This document shows, in pieces, positions 31,769 through 40,835 of a stretch of 42,711 nucleotides of DNA. Both the position numbers and the translations under genes were made by a program. Every line of letters begins with the position of its first letter. Position 1 is the stretch's first letter. This stretch comes from Gammaproteobacteria bacterium (GTDB lineage Bacteria; Pseudomonadota; Gammaproteobacteria; Tenderiales; Tenderiaceae). The stretch lies in NCBI GenBank assembly GCA_024277755.1, contig JAJRUN010000004.1, positions 1-42,711 of the forward strand. The letters are read 5' to 3'. The notes under the pieces were generated by a model. That model was not told the origin of the DNA. It did no database searches and saw only the letters and a list, made by a program, of their open reading frames with translations.

Positions 31769-34509
31769 AGATGAAAACACCGCTACGCTCCCTGATTATG
31801 GCCATGTTGGGGCTGGGTTTTTGCACCAGCCTGCAAGCTGCCGTCACAATTGAACCCGCTGTTGTCCCTGTGGGCAAGGCCAGCCAGGTGACAATAGGCT
31901 TCGATCATGCGGAAACAATTGCCGCCATCAACCTGCAACCGGGCAGCCCCTATCTGAAACAACGCCTCAATCTAAACGGTAAAAATAACGGCGACTATCA
32001 GGTCAGTCGCCGCCACAACGGTATTTATATCCGTGATCGTGACAACAGGCTAATCGCCTTTTTCGACAGCGAGCGCCCCAGTGTCAACAGCCACCACTAT
32101 CAGTTTGCCGCCGCCAATGAGCGCGGCATGCAAGTCTACAAAGAGCATGACTGGGGCCAAAAATCTCCTGTTGCCACGTATCGAACCAGCAGCCCAGCAC
32201 TGGATATCAGCGTTGATAATGGCCTGGCCTTTTTGGCCACCGGTATGGGAGGGTTAACCGTGCTGAACGTGGAAAATACAGAGCAGCCCCAATGGTTGGG
32301 TAGCCATCAAAAATTGGGGCGAGCAATAAAAGTATCTTCTAAAGCTGGTCGGGTAGCGGTTTTGAATGATAGTGGTATCGTTTTTTTACTCGATATCCGC
32401 AACCCGGTGGAGCCCACCACCATCAGCAGCTACCGCAGTGATGCCCCCCTGCTGGACATTGCTCTGCACCAAAACCAGCTGTTTGCACTGACCAACCACG
32501 AGATTCAGGTCATCGATTTCAGCGCCATCACCCCACAACTCAGCAACGAGGGTTTGGACTTCGGCCAGGGCGTCAATCTGGGTGGCGAGCGCCGCGCCTT
32601 TATCCACAACCAGCTGGCGTATGTTGCCGACTGGTTCTCCGGCATCCACATCTATGATCTGAGTCGGCCACGTCAGCCTGAGCTGCTGTCCAGCTTCCAC
32701 ACCCCCGGCTCGCCCAAGGGCATTGTCGTCCGTGACGGGGTGGCCTTTGTCGCCGATGACGATCATGGCCTGCAGATCATCGATGTCAGCGATCCCGTGA
32801 ATCCGAAACAGATTTCAACCCTGCTGACCCAGGGTCTGGCCTACACCCCTCGATTGGTTGGCGACCTGCTTTACCTCGCCAGCCATCGCGGCGGCTTTCA
32901 AATCATCGACGTCAGCGATGTCACCCAGCCTGAATTAATCAGCGAATACGATACCGACGGCAAGGCCTGGTCGATGGAGGTGCATGACAACATCGCCTAT
33001 ATCGCTGACGACGACACCGGCCTATTGATGTTCGATGTCACTGATCCGGCCACCCCCGAGCTGATCGGTCAGTATTTCACCGCTGCCGCAGCCGAAGAAG
33101 TAACCATCCGTGACAACATCGCTTACGTCGCCTTCTTCGATGATGGCCTGCATATCCTCGATATCAGTGAACCAAGTCATCCAAAACTCATCAGCCAACT
33201 GGCCATTCCCGGCAATGCCCGTGGTCTGGATTTGATCGATGACAAACTCTATGTCGCTGGCTGGTTGTCCGGGGTACATGTGGTGGATGTCAGCAATATT
33301 AAACAGCCTAAACTGCTGGGCAGCCATGACACCCGTGGTGCCAGCTGGGGCCTGAAAATTGAAGGCCAGCTCCTCTATGCCATGGACTGGTGGGGCGGCA
33401 TCAGCGTCATTGATGTCAGCAATGCAAGCCAGCCAACAGCCGTGGGCGGTTACCACAATCGTGGCCGGGTCAATCACATCGCCGCCCAGGGCAATTACAC
33501 CTTTGTCGCCCAGGGCAGCAACGGCCTACAGGTGTTTGATATCAATAATCCACTCAATCCAACCTGGACCACCGGCATCAGCTTTCCCGGTCAGGCCAGA
33601 CAAGCGACAATCCATGAGCAACGCGCCTATGTCGCCGCTGGTGATGGTGGCATGGCCATTGTCGATATCAGCAACCCCTTCAATATCCGTTGGCTGGGCA
33701 GCTATGACAGCCTCGGTGAAACCCGTGCCGTGACAGCTGATGCTGACTACGCCTATCTGATCGACAGCCATGAAGGCTTGGTGGCTATCAGCATCGACAA
33801 AGACAATCCACGCAAACTAGCCAGCCTCAACATTAAGGTCAATGACCTGTGGCTGCATGACGGTCTGCTCTACCTTGCGACTGATAAGGGGGTTGAGGTG
33901 GTGCAACTGAATAAAGACGAGCAGTTTGAATTCGTCAGTCAATTTGAAATCAACGCTGGCGCACAGCAAATCACAGGAGACAGCCAGCGTGTTTATGTCA
34001 GCAGTGGCAACACTGTTCTTAACCTGCAACGCAAATCATTACAGCAACTCAGCAAGATCAAGATTGACGGCCGGATCACCGATCTGCAAGCCAACCCGTC
34101 ACAACTGTTGGTCAGCACCGGCAATACCCTGTTCAGCATCGACAAGCGTAACTCACAATTGACCAACCGCTACCCGCTGCTGGCCAGTAGCAGCGCCATT
34201 ACCTATCACCGCGGAGTGGTATACATCAGTGGCGAAGAGACCATTACCGCACTCCGCCCCATGCCAAACCTGCAACAGCAATCGCAGGGACTGGCCGTGA
34301 TTCAATTCAACCTGCCCGAGACCTTGAGCATCGGCAGCTATAATCTCAACATCCGCTATCAAGATGGTTCAGATGAAATCATTCACAACGCCATTCAAGT
34401 TGAAATGCCGATATTTTCCAAACCCAAGTTGAACATGGATGATTTCAAAAAACTGCTGCAACAACAGAAACAAAATAGCGACCTATTCACTGATCCGTCA
34501 GCTAAATAG
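31759..34509 (+). CDS. Large secreted LVIVD-repeat beta-propeller protein
   Basis: A 916-residue protein with a signal peptide (about 1-27, cleavage after LQA). About twelve to thirteen LVIVD repeats of roughly 40-45 residues span about 140-680; the core reads G-L-x-I-x-D-V-S-x-P-x-x-P-x-L-x-G. Each repeat also shows an A-Y-V-A-x-x-D/W-x-G-x strand (AYVADWFSG, AFVADDDHG, AYIADDDTG). The N- and C-terminal parts are unrelated to the repeats, and the C-terminal tail is Gln-rich. Such propellers sit in the periplasm or on the cell surface and are thought to bind partners. The start at ATG 31759 overlaps tas; ATG 31771 is an alternative, neither with a good ribosome binding site. Confidence 0.85.
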   Translation: MSIKMKTPLRSLIMAMLGLGFCTSLQAAVTIEPAVVPVGKASQVTIGFDHAETIAAINLQPGSPYLKQRLNLNGKNNGDYQVSRRHNGIYIRDRDNRLIAFFDSERPSVNSHHYQFAAANERGMQVYKEHDWGQKSPVATYRTSSPALDISVDNGLAFLATGMGGLTVLNVENTEQPQWLGSHQKLGRAIKVSSKAGRVAVLNDSGIVFLLDIRNPVEPTTISSYRSDAPLLDIALHQNQLFALTNHEIQVIDFSAITPQLSNEGLDFGQGVNLGGERRAFIHNQLAYVADWFSGIHIYDLSRPRQPELLSSFHTPGSPKGIVVRDGVAFVADDDHGLQIIDVSDPVNPKQISTLLTQGLAYTPRLVGDLLYLASHRGGFQIIDVSDVTQPELISEYDTDGKAWSMEVHDNIAYIADDDTGLLMFDVTDPATPELIGQYFTAAAAEEVTIRDNIAYVAFFDDGLHILDISEPSHPKLISQLAIPGNARGLDLIDDKLYVAGWLSGVHVVDVSNIKQPKLLGSHDTRGASWGLKIEGQLLYAMDWWGGISVIDVSNASQPTAVGGYHNRGRVNHIAAQGNYTFVAQGSNGLQVFDINNPLNPTWTTGISFPGQARQATIHEQRAYVAAGDGGMAIVDISNPFNIRWLGSYDSLGETRAVTADADYAYLIDSHEGLVAISIDKDNPRKLASLNIKVNDLWLHDGLLYLATDKGVEVVQLNKDEQFEFVSQFEINAGAQQITGDSQRVYVSSGNTVLNLQRKSLQQLSKIKIDGRITDLQANPSQLLVSTGNTLFSIDKRNSQLTNRYPLLASSSAITYHRGVVYISGEETITALRPMPNLQQQSQGLAVIQFNLPETLSIGSYNLNIRYQDGSDEIIHNAIQVEMPIFSKPKLNMDDFKKLLQQQKQNSDLFTDPSAK

Positions 34510-34751
34510 CGTCTCTACTTTCAGATTGAACCACAATCAAGGCAGAGCGTTCTTAGCATGTTACCTACTGTAACGTTGTGACATAGAGTGCATCAAACTG
34601 AAAACCCCAGAGCAATCGAAAGTATAAAAACACAACCAGGCTAGAATCATATCATAGCAAGCCTGTAAACATTTATAGAACAAGACTTATCACCGAATTA
34701 TGGCTAAAATCATAGCCAAGCATAAAAAATATAAAACAATTAAAGAAACTC
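34510..34751. other. Intergenic region with small hairpins
   Basis: A 242-base AT-rich region before the binding-protein gene. It contains GTTAC-N5-GTAAC near 34560, an AGGCT/AGCCT pair around 34640-34665, and TGGCTA-N6-TAGCCA at about 34701-34718. None is followed by a T-run. They may be regulatory, but no promoter can be assigned with confidence. Confidence 0.35.
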
Positions 34752-35672
34752 ATGACTCGCTTGCTTGGCATACTGCTAATACTTTTATCGGCACTGACAA
34801 ATCCTCTACACGCTGCCAGTGATGGGCCTGACAAGCTGTTAATCTTATTGCCCGAGATTAATGCCACATACAACCGCATCTTCGGCGAAATTCTCACCGG
34901 CATCGCCGCCCATAATGGTGTCAGCATCTACGCCTATTCACTCACCAAAGACAGCAAAAAAAACGATATACAAAACGAAATCGACAACAACCAGATTGAC
35001 GCTATTATTGCACTGGGGCACGCCAGCTATAATATTTCTAAAAAGTTTCAAGACCAGCTGCCAGTCATACATGGCGGCATGGTCATCACCCCGAATGGTC
35101 ACAGCGGCATTAGCCTGGTTGGCTCTCCCACTCAGTTCTTTGCCCACTTAAAAAATATTGCGCCAAACGTTAAACGTGTCTTCACTGTATACAATGAAAA
35201 AAACAGTGGCTGGCTAATACGCATCGCCGAGGAAGAAGCCCTCAAATTGAATATTGAACTACGAGCATTAGAAGCCTCGGATATTCGCAGTGCGGCGCGG
35301 AATTTTAAAACCATCCTGTCTGAAGCCAGCAGTACCACAGATGCCATATGGTTACTGTTTGATAAGGTCGTGCCAAACCAAACCATCTTGCCATTGGCAC
35401 TTGATGCCGTCTGGAAAAAGAACATCATCCTGTTCTCAAATAACCCGGCTTATACAAAACGTGGCGCTCTGTTTTCGCTTTTCCCTGACTATGAAAAAAT
35501 GGGCTACAGTCTGGCCGAATTCAGCAAAAAACAAATCAACACCAAGACTCCCTTAGTGATCCCATTGTCGAGCCTGAAGGTATCCGTCAACGAACGAACG
35601 GCATCACACCTAGGGCTGAATCACTCCAGTGGTCAACGTGCATCTTTCGACATTATTTACCCCCTCAGATAG
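34752..35672 (+). CDS. Periplasmic substrate-binding protein (ABC_sub_bind type)
   Basis: A 306-residue protein with a signal peptide (hydrophobic 4-17, cleavage after LHA at 21) and a periplasmic type I binding-protein fold of the ABC_sub_bind/TrpX kind. Seen: LLILLPEINATYNRIFGEILTGI, IDAIIALGHASYNISK, VKRVFTVYNEKNSGWLIRIAEEEA and the C-terminal hinge pattern ALDAVWKKNIILFSNNP. No ABC permease or ATPase gene is next to it. Instead a sensor kinase starts 14 bases later, so it is probably the ligand-binding partner of that kinase. Ligand unknown; aromatic amino acids or related compounds are typical of the family. Confidence 0.85.
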   Translation: MTRLLGILLILLSALTNPLHAASDGPDKLLILLPEINATYNRIFGEILTGIAAHNGVSIYAYSLTKDSKKNDIQNEIDNNQIDAIIALGHASYNISKKFQDQLPVIHGGMVITPNGHSGISLVGSPTQFFAHLKNIAPNVKRVFTVYNEKNSGWLIRIAEEEALKLNIELRALEASDIRSAARNFKTILSEASSTTDAIWLLFDKVVPNQTILPLALDAVWKKNIILFSNNPAYTKRGALFSLFPDYEKMGYSLAEFSKKQINTKTPLVIPLSSLKVSVNERTASHLGLNHSSGQRASFDIIYPLR

Positions 35673-35686
35673 AAAGAATAAAAGCA

Positions 35687-37219
35687 GTGGCCAACACACA
35701 AAACAAAACAAAAAGTTTCCGTGCGCAGCTAACGGCAATCGTTACTATTGGCATAGTGGTGCTTGCCATTGCCAGTGCACTCTCATCCGCCTGGATAACA
35801 AAGGTTCATATAGAAGATCAGTTATTTGAAGATGGGCAACAAATCACGGAATCATTGGCAAAACAGTCAGCACTGGCACTGATATACGATAGCCCGGAAA
35901 ACGCCAAAGATGCTGCTGATACGGCGATGGGATTCCCGGATATTGAACAACTTGCCATTGTAGACACCAACAACAAGGTAATCCTCCAACGTGGTGGCTT
36001 TCTAAAAACAAGCAATATTAGTAATTCTGACAAGCAAATAGTTTCATTGCTGGAAGAAGGCATTAATCACTGGATATTTCTAGCACCTGTTTTTCTCACC
36101 TCAGAGACAACGACTGATGATGCAACCCTGCTATTCCAGTCTGAAATTAAAAAAGAGTTACTCGGCTATGTTCTGGTTAAAAAAGAAAAGAGCAAAATCA
36201 ATGAAGTTTTCTATGCCGCCATTATCAATAACCTTGGTATCAGCCTGTTATTTTCCACCCTGCTATTGTTAGTCATACACATTTTCTTCAATCGCCTGAT
36301 TACCCCTCTGGACAACCTGGCATCTGTTATGGAACGTGCAGAGGATGAAAAAACAAATGTGCTTGCAACCGAGGAGGGTCCACGCGAGGTAATTGGACTT
36401 GCCCGGGCCTTTAACAAAATGATAGAAGCACTGGCAGAACAGCAGGAACAGCTAAAACACCACAATGAAATTTTGGAATATGAGGTTGAAGAACGCACAC
36501 GCGATTTAGTCTATGCACGTGATATGGCAATCAAAGCCAACCGCAACAAATCAAACTTTCTTTCAAATATCAGCCATGAGCTTCGCACTCCATTACAATC
36601 CATACTTGGATATAGCGACCTGATTATTGAGGTTCTGCCACAAGAACAGGGTGACATTCAACATGATGTAAATACCATTATTCAAAATGCTGAGCATTTG
36701 CTGCAAATGATCAATTCCATCCTGGATTTGGCTAAGGCTGAAGCAGGTAAAATAGATATAAAACTAAAACCAGCAAATCTCAATCAATTTGTTGCAGATG
36801 TAGTCAGCACCATAAAACCTCTAATGATCCCCAATAACAACAAATTTCAGCTCTCCAAACAGCTCAACCAAGACGAAATCAATATTGATGCCATTAAATT
36901 ACGTCAAATATTACTCAATTTATTAGGCAATGCGGCTAAATTTACCCACGATGGGACCGTTAACTTTAGTGCTATACAAACATCAGATACGCTGCAATTT
37001 CAAATAAAAGACAGCGGCATTGGCATGAATAAAGACCAGGTTGAACATATTTTCGATCCCTTTTACCAAATTGATGGCAGTCACACACGTCGCTACGAAG
37101 GCACTGGGTTAGGCCTCGCGATTACCTATCAATTTTGTCAATTAATGGAGGGGTCTATAACCGTTGAGAGCGAAGAAGGAATTGGATCAACGTTCAATGT
37201 GATTATTCCTTTGAATTAA
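35687..37219 (+). CDS. Transmembrane sensor histidine kinase
   Basis: A 510-residue inner-membrane kinase. TM1 (about 13-35) and TM2 (about 183-205) enclose a periplasmic domain of about 145 residues. HAMP follows (about 206-260), then a coiled coil, HisKA with phospho-acceptor His297 in SHELRTPLQSILG, and HATPase_c (LLGNAAKFT, DSGIGM, GTGLGLAI). GTG start at 35687, 14 bases after the binding-protein gene. The downstream response regulator with GGDEF-EAL output is 31 bases away and is the likely phosphate acceptor. Confidence 0.92.
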   Translation: MANTQNKTKSFRAQLTAIVTIGIVVLAIASALSSAWITKVHIEDQLFEDGQQITESLAKQSALALIYDSPENAKDAADTAMGFPDIEQLAIVDTNNKVILQRGGFLKTSNISNSDKQIVSLLEEGINHWIFLAPVFLTSETTTDDATLLFQSEIKKELLGYVLVKKEKSKINEVFYAAIINNLGISLLFSTLLLLVIHIFFNRLITPLDNLASVMERAEDEKTNVLATEEGPREVIGLARAFNKMIEALAEQQEQLKHHNEILEYEVEERTRDLVYARDMAIKANRNKSNFLSNISHELRTPLQSILGYSDLIIEVLPQEQGDIQHDVNTIIQNAEHLLQMINSILDLAKAEAGKIDIKLKPANLNQFVADVVSTIKPLMIPNNNKFQLSKQLNQDEINIDAIKLRQILLNLLGNAAKFTHDGTVNFSAIQTSDTLQFQIKDSGIGMNKDQVEHIFDPFYQIDGSHTRRYEGTGLGLAITYQFCQLMEGSITVESEEGIGSTFNVIIPLN

Positions 37220-37250
37220 ATTTTTTACGGCTCTAATCCCTAAAGGATGT

Positions 37251-39761
37251 ATGGAGGAAGTTGTTTTGGAGATTGGACAAAATGTCATGATTGTCAGCAT
37301 GGATGAAATGCAGAAAAATGCAATTCACCATGTACTGGTACAATCCGGCTTTAAAAACCTTATTTCTGCCATTGGTAGTCAGGCAGCCATTAATTTACTT
37401 GCTGATAATCAATTTGACGCTATTGTCTGTGCGGTAGACCTAAAACCTGTCGATGGCTGGCGATTCGCCAGAATAATTCGTTCAGGTGCGCTGACAATCA
37501 AATCAAACACACCCATCGTCATGCTGTCTGACGGCTATAGCGAACGCATTGCCCTCGCCACGTCAAAAGCATTTCAGATTAATCGTTTCATTCCTTATGA
37601 AAAATTTCATACCCTGCCATCTGTCTTATCAGATCTTTTTCGTCAGAACAACCCAGGCGCACCCAAATCAAGCCTGCTAATTATTGAAGACTATCCAGAC
37701 ACCGTTGAACTCTGCAAACGTGTGTTATCAAATCGTTTTGATATTGACGTAGCAACAACCGGAAAGTCGGGACTGGATAGCTGGATGCAGAAGCGTCATG
37801 ACCTCGTTCTACTAGACGTCATGTTGCCCGAAATGTCTGGCAATCAAGTACTAAAAAAAATCATTAATGAATCACCCAGCCAGTCCATCGTGATGATGAC
37901 AGCACAATCAACACCAGAACGTGCCGCACAACTCATTATTGACGGCGCTGTTGATTATATTTCAAAACCATTTCGTGCAGATCAATTACGCCAGGTCTGT
38001 GAAATTGCAGTTCAACGTCAGGATTTTATCCTCAGCAATAAAGAATTCACTGAACATGAACAGGCCCTGCACCGAGAAAAAGAACTAGCCGAGATCACAC
38101 TACAATCCATTGCCGATGGTGTCATCCGAACCAATGCTCTGGGACAAATTGAATATATGAATCCTGCGGCTGAACAAATTACCGCCTGGAAACAGTCTGA
38201 ATCACTAAACAAGCCAGTCACAAATATTCTCCGTAGTTTCTTCGACAACAATAAACCTGCATCGAGTCCTGTTGATATCTGCCTAAACAAGCACGCTACA
38301 ATTTTTAGCTCCCCGGATATTAGTTATCTGAATCGAAATGGTACAAAACTAAAAATTGATCATGTCACCTCTCCCATTAGAAACCGAACTAATGACATTA
38401 TTGGTGCTGTTATGGTATTTCGCGACATTACCGAAGAACATGAACTGGCAATAAAACTCGACTATCAAGCCAAACATGATGCCCTTACCGGACTGGCCAA
38501 TCGTTCTGCCTTTGAAAACAATTTAGAAAAAATGATTACCAGCATCAACCGCAATGGGGATGAACATGCCCTCTGTTATATCGACCTTGATCAATTCAAA
38601 ATTATAAATGATACCTGCGGCCATATTGCGGGTGACCAATTATTGCAAAAGGTATCTTCAATCATTCTCAACAAAACCCGTTTAAACAGAGACACCTTGG
38701 CACGCTTTGGTGGTGACGAGTTTGTATTATTACTATCAGACTGCCCCCTTGACCATGCCGTACGAATTACCGAAGAAATTTGTAAAGAGATACATGAATA
38801 CCGCTTTATCTATGATAATAAAACTTTTGCCGTTGGTGCCAGCATAGGCGTTGTACCCATCACTGAAAAAATAACCAATGTTAATGATGCCCTGCGCATG
38901 GCAGATAATGCCTGTTATGTCGCTAAAGAAAAAGGCCGTAACCGTATTCATATCTATCATGCCAACGACCATGAAATGGTTAAGCGCAGTGGTGAAATGC
39001 ACATCGTCTCGACAATCAACCATGCACTTGAAAATGATGGCTTCTCGCTTTTTTATCAAGACATTAAATCATTAACCGATACCGGTTTGGGTAAGCATAT
39101 TGAAATCTTAATTCGAATGAAGGATGGAAATGGAGGTTGGATAACACCTGGATTATTCCTTCCCACAGCAGAGCGTTATAACATTGCACCCAAGATTGAT
39201 CGCTGGGTCGTAAGCTCTCTAATGAGCTGGTTATCCAACAACAAACATTGCCTTGATCAAATGGAAATGTGTTCCATAAATCTTTCAGGACTGTCATTCA
39301 GTGATGAAAAATTTTCCAGCTTCGTTAAACATGAGATTCAATCAAAAGGGATTCCGGCTAAAAAAATATGTTTTGAAATCACTGAAACAGCGGCTATTGG
39401 CAATCTTCAGGATGCCATCGACTTCATTCACACAATGAAAAAATCTGGTTGTTCATTTGCATTAGATGACTTTGGCAGTGGTATGTCCTCTTATGCCTAT
39501 TTAAAAGCATTGCCAGTCGATTATCTGAAAATTGACGGCATGTTTGTAAAAGATATTCTTATTGATCCGATCGATAAAGCCATGGTGAAATCAATTAATG
39601 AAATCGGACACGTATTCGGATTAAAGACCATTGCCGAATTTGTTGAAAATATAGACATAATGTCTGACCTAAAAGATCTCGGTGTTGATTATGCACAGGG
39701 CTATGCCATCAATAAACCAGCACACATCGATACCTTTTATGACAGCAACGCTTATTCTTAG
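37251..39761 (+). CDS. REC-REC-PAS-GGDEF-EAL response regulator
   Basis: An 836-residue cytoplasmic c-di-GMP enzyme. REC1 (about 1-120) has a single acidic Asp63 but lacks the usual acidic pair, so it may be degenerate. REC2 (about 140-260) has IIEDYPD, phospho-acceptor Asp189 in LLDVMLP and Lys in ISKPFR. A PAS domain (about 280-405) comes next. GGDEF (487-491) is intact, but RxxD at the I-site is not in the right place. EAL is E-I-L (Glu618), and the NLSG, ITET, LDDFGSG, LKID and QGY residues are kept, so phosphodiesterase activity is likely. Start: AAAGGA then ATG. The stop codon TAG is formed by a MITE insertion; the ancestral codon was TAA. Confidence 0.93.
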   Translation: MEEVVLEIGQNVMIVSMDEMQKNAIHHVLVQSGFKNLISAIGSQAAINLLADNQFDAIVCAVDLKPVDGWRFARIIRSGALTIKSNTPIVMLSDGYSERIALATSKAFQINRFIPYEKFHTLPSVLSDLFRQNNPGAPKSSLLIIEDYPDTVELCKRVLSNRFDIDVATTGKSGLDSWMQKRHDLVLLDVMLPEMSGNQVLKKIINESPSQSIVMMTAQSTPERAAQLIIDGAVDYISKPFRADQLRQVCEIAVQRQDFILSNKEFTEHEQALHREKELAEITLQSIADGVIRTNALGQIEYMNPAAEQITAWKQSESLNKPVTNILRSFFDNNKPASSPVDICLNKHATIFSSPDISYLNRNGTKLKIDHVTSPIRNRTNDIIGAVMVFRDITEEHELAIKLDYQAKHDALTGLANRSAFENNLEKMITSINRNGDEHALCYIDLDQFKIINDTCGHIAGDQLLQKVSSIILNKTRLNRDTLARFGGDEFVLLLSDCPLDHAVRITEEICKEIHEYRFIYDNKTFAVGASIGVVPITEKITNVNDALRMADNACYVAKEKGRNRIHIYHANDHEMVKRSGEMHIVSTINHALENDGFSLFYQDIKSLTDTGLGKHIEILIRMKDGNGGWITPGLFLPTAERYNIAPKIDRWVVSSLMSWLSNNKHCLDQMEMCSINLSGLSFSDEKFSSFVKHEIQSKGIPAKKICFEITETAAIGNLQDAIDFIHTMKKSGCSFALDDFGSGMSSYAYLKALPVDYLKIDGMFVKDILIDPIDKAMVKSINEIGHVFGLKTIAEFVENIDIMSDLKDLGVDYAQGYAINKPAHIDTFYDSNAYS

Positions 39762-39904
39762 AGAGCTTTGCACGAAAAATAGTTTTCGTTCCAGCAAGAC
39801 AAAAATGATCGATAAACCGGAGTTTACTGGAGTAAATGAGGATTTTGAGATCATTTTTAACGCCGCTGGGGCGGAAAATATGAATCGTGCAAAGGTCTCT
39901 CTTA
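39756..39904. mobile_element. Palindromic MITE-like element with target duplication
   Basis: An element of 139 bp (39761-39899) bounded by 15-base terminal inverted repeats, GAGAGCTTTGCACGA (39761-39775) and TCGTGCAAAGGTCTC (39885-39899, one mismatch), and flanked on both sides by the 5-base direct repeat TCTTA (39756-39760 and 39900-39904). Internally, AAAAATGATC (39801-39810) pairs with GATCATTTTT (39849-39858), and TTTAC (39823-39827) with GTAAA (39832-39836) exactly at the centre. CGAAAA/TTTTCG forms a further small hairpin (39773-39788). No transposase is encoded. Its right end matches the one at 126-140 exactly, so both belong to one family. Confidence 0.87.
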
Positions 39905-39986
39905 AAAAGGAAGATCAAAAAATAAACAACACCAATATGCACCTGGCCAGCCATTGCAATCAATAGCAATGTGATTGTTCAGAAAT

Positions 39987-40835
39987 TTAATTTCGGTCCG
40001 GAACATCCCTTGCGACAACCCCTTGATAATCAATATCATCACAGCGTAGGGGTAAAAAGGAGTTAGGAATTTTATCGCGCGTGTCAACATAACAAGCCGT
40101 TACACCACTGGAAACTAATGTGGCATACATCCTATAGGCCTCTTCACCAGTGAAGCCCTGGTCTGATAAAAAGGCAGATACATAACCATTGATGTTCATG
40201 CTTTCGTTATAATTCGTTGCTAGATAGTCTTCTATCCTATAGGCCAGCGTCAGATGCTCGCCAATATCAAAATCCAATTGTTCTGTTACTCTTTCCATTG
40301 CAGCAATACGCTCATCACCTTTGGCAATGGGCCGCGCATAGCCCATTATTTCCGGTTTTCCCCTGCGTACACGATTGCCAGATAAAACAATCTCTTCGAT
40401 TGACTTCCCAGCCTGGGAGTCCAGGCAGGCGTGTTGAATAAAAGCCAAGCCTTCAATTAACGGCCGCACCCCGTAAGCCCGCGCATCTGTGGCCAAAGTG
40501 CCGGCACAGGTGGCCGCCATGGCAGAGGTTTGCATAGTGCCTGCCAATGCCCCGATCTGGTTACACCAGATACGCGGGTCTGGCCAACTCAGGCAAATAA
40601 ACACCGCCTCAACCCAATCTGCCAGGGGTCGCTCTGGCAGTCGACCCGTGGCATTAAGCATGACCACCTGCATATAGGATGTCTTGCCAACAAAATCATC
40701 CATCATGGAATAACCGTGATTAAAGATCCCTTGGCCAATCTTCCAACCGCCTTTGCTGCTGAATATCTTGCCGCGCCGTTGATCCCAAAAGCCGGTGTTA
40801 TTTTTCATATTCAATCTGGTAGTCCTCATCGGCAA
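39987..40835 (-). CDS. Citrate synthase-fold protein, second of a pair
   Basis: A 282-residue divergent member of the citrate synthase/citryl-CoA lyase superfamily. Fold landmarks: GYSMMDDFVGKTSYMQVV, TGRLPERPLADWVEA, SWPDPRIWCNQIGALAGT, KPEIMGYARPIAKGDER and GYVSAFLSDQGF. By eye alignment, the catalytic His, His and Asp of citrate synthase are replaced here (MGYAR in place of the GFGHR-type loop; MNING in place of DFYSG). The start overlaps the upstream paralogue by 38 bases, so translation is coupled; a later ATG (MKNNTGF, 40808) is possible. Likely a regulatory or complementary subunit; function unknown. Confidence 0.75.
   Translation of the reverse strand: MPMRTTRLNMKNNTGFWDQRRGKIFSSKGGWKIGQGIFNHGYSMMDDFVGKTSYMQVVMLNATGRLPERPLADWVEAVFICLSWPDPRIWCNQIGALAGTMQTSAMAATCAGTLATDARAYGVRPLIEGLAFIQHACLDSQAGKSIEEIVLSGNRVRRGKPEIMGYARPIAKGDERIAAMERVTEQLDFDIGEHLTLAYRIEDYLATNYNESMNINGYVSAFLSDQGFTGEEAYRMYATLVSSGVTACYVDTRDKIPNSFLPLRCDDIDYQGVVARDVPDRN

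Noticed and set aside
31759-34509. DNA tandem repeat in the LVIVD gene
   Set aside because: The repetition is at protein level; the nucleotide copies differ too much to be a DNA satellite or recent duplication.
39682-39966. Open reading frame of 94 codons across the MITE
   Set aside because: It begins inside the GGDEF-EAL gene, runs through the palindromic element and has no ribosome binding site; the element explains the sequence.
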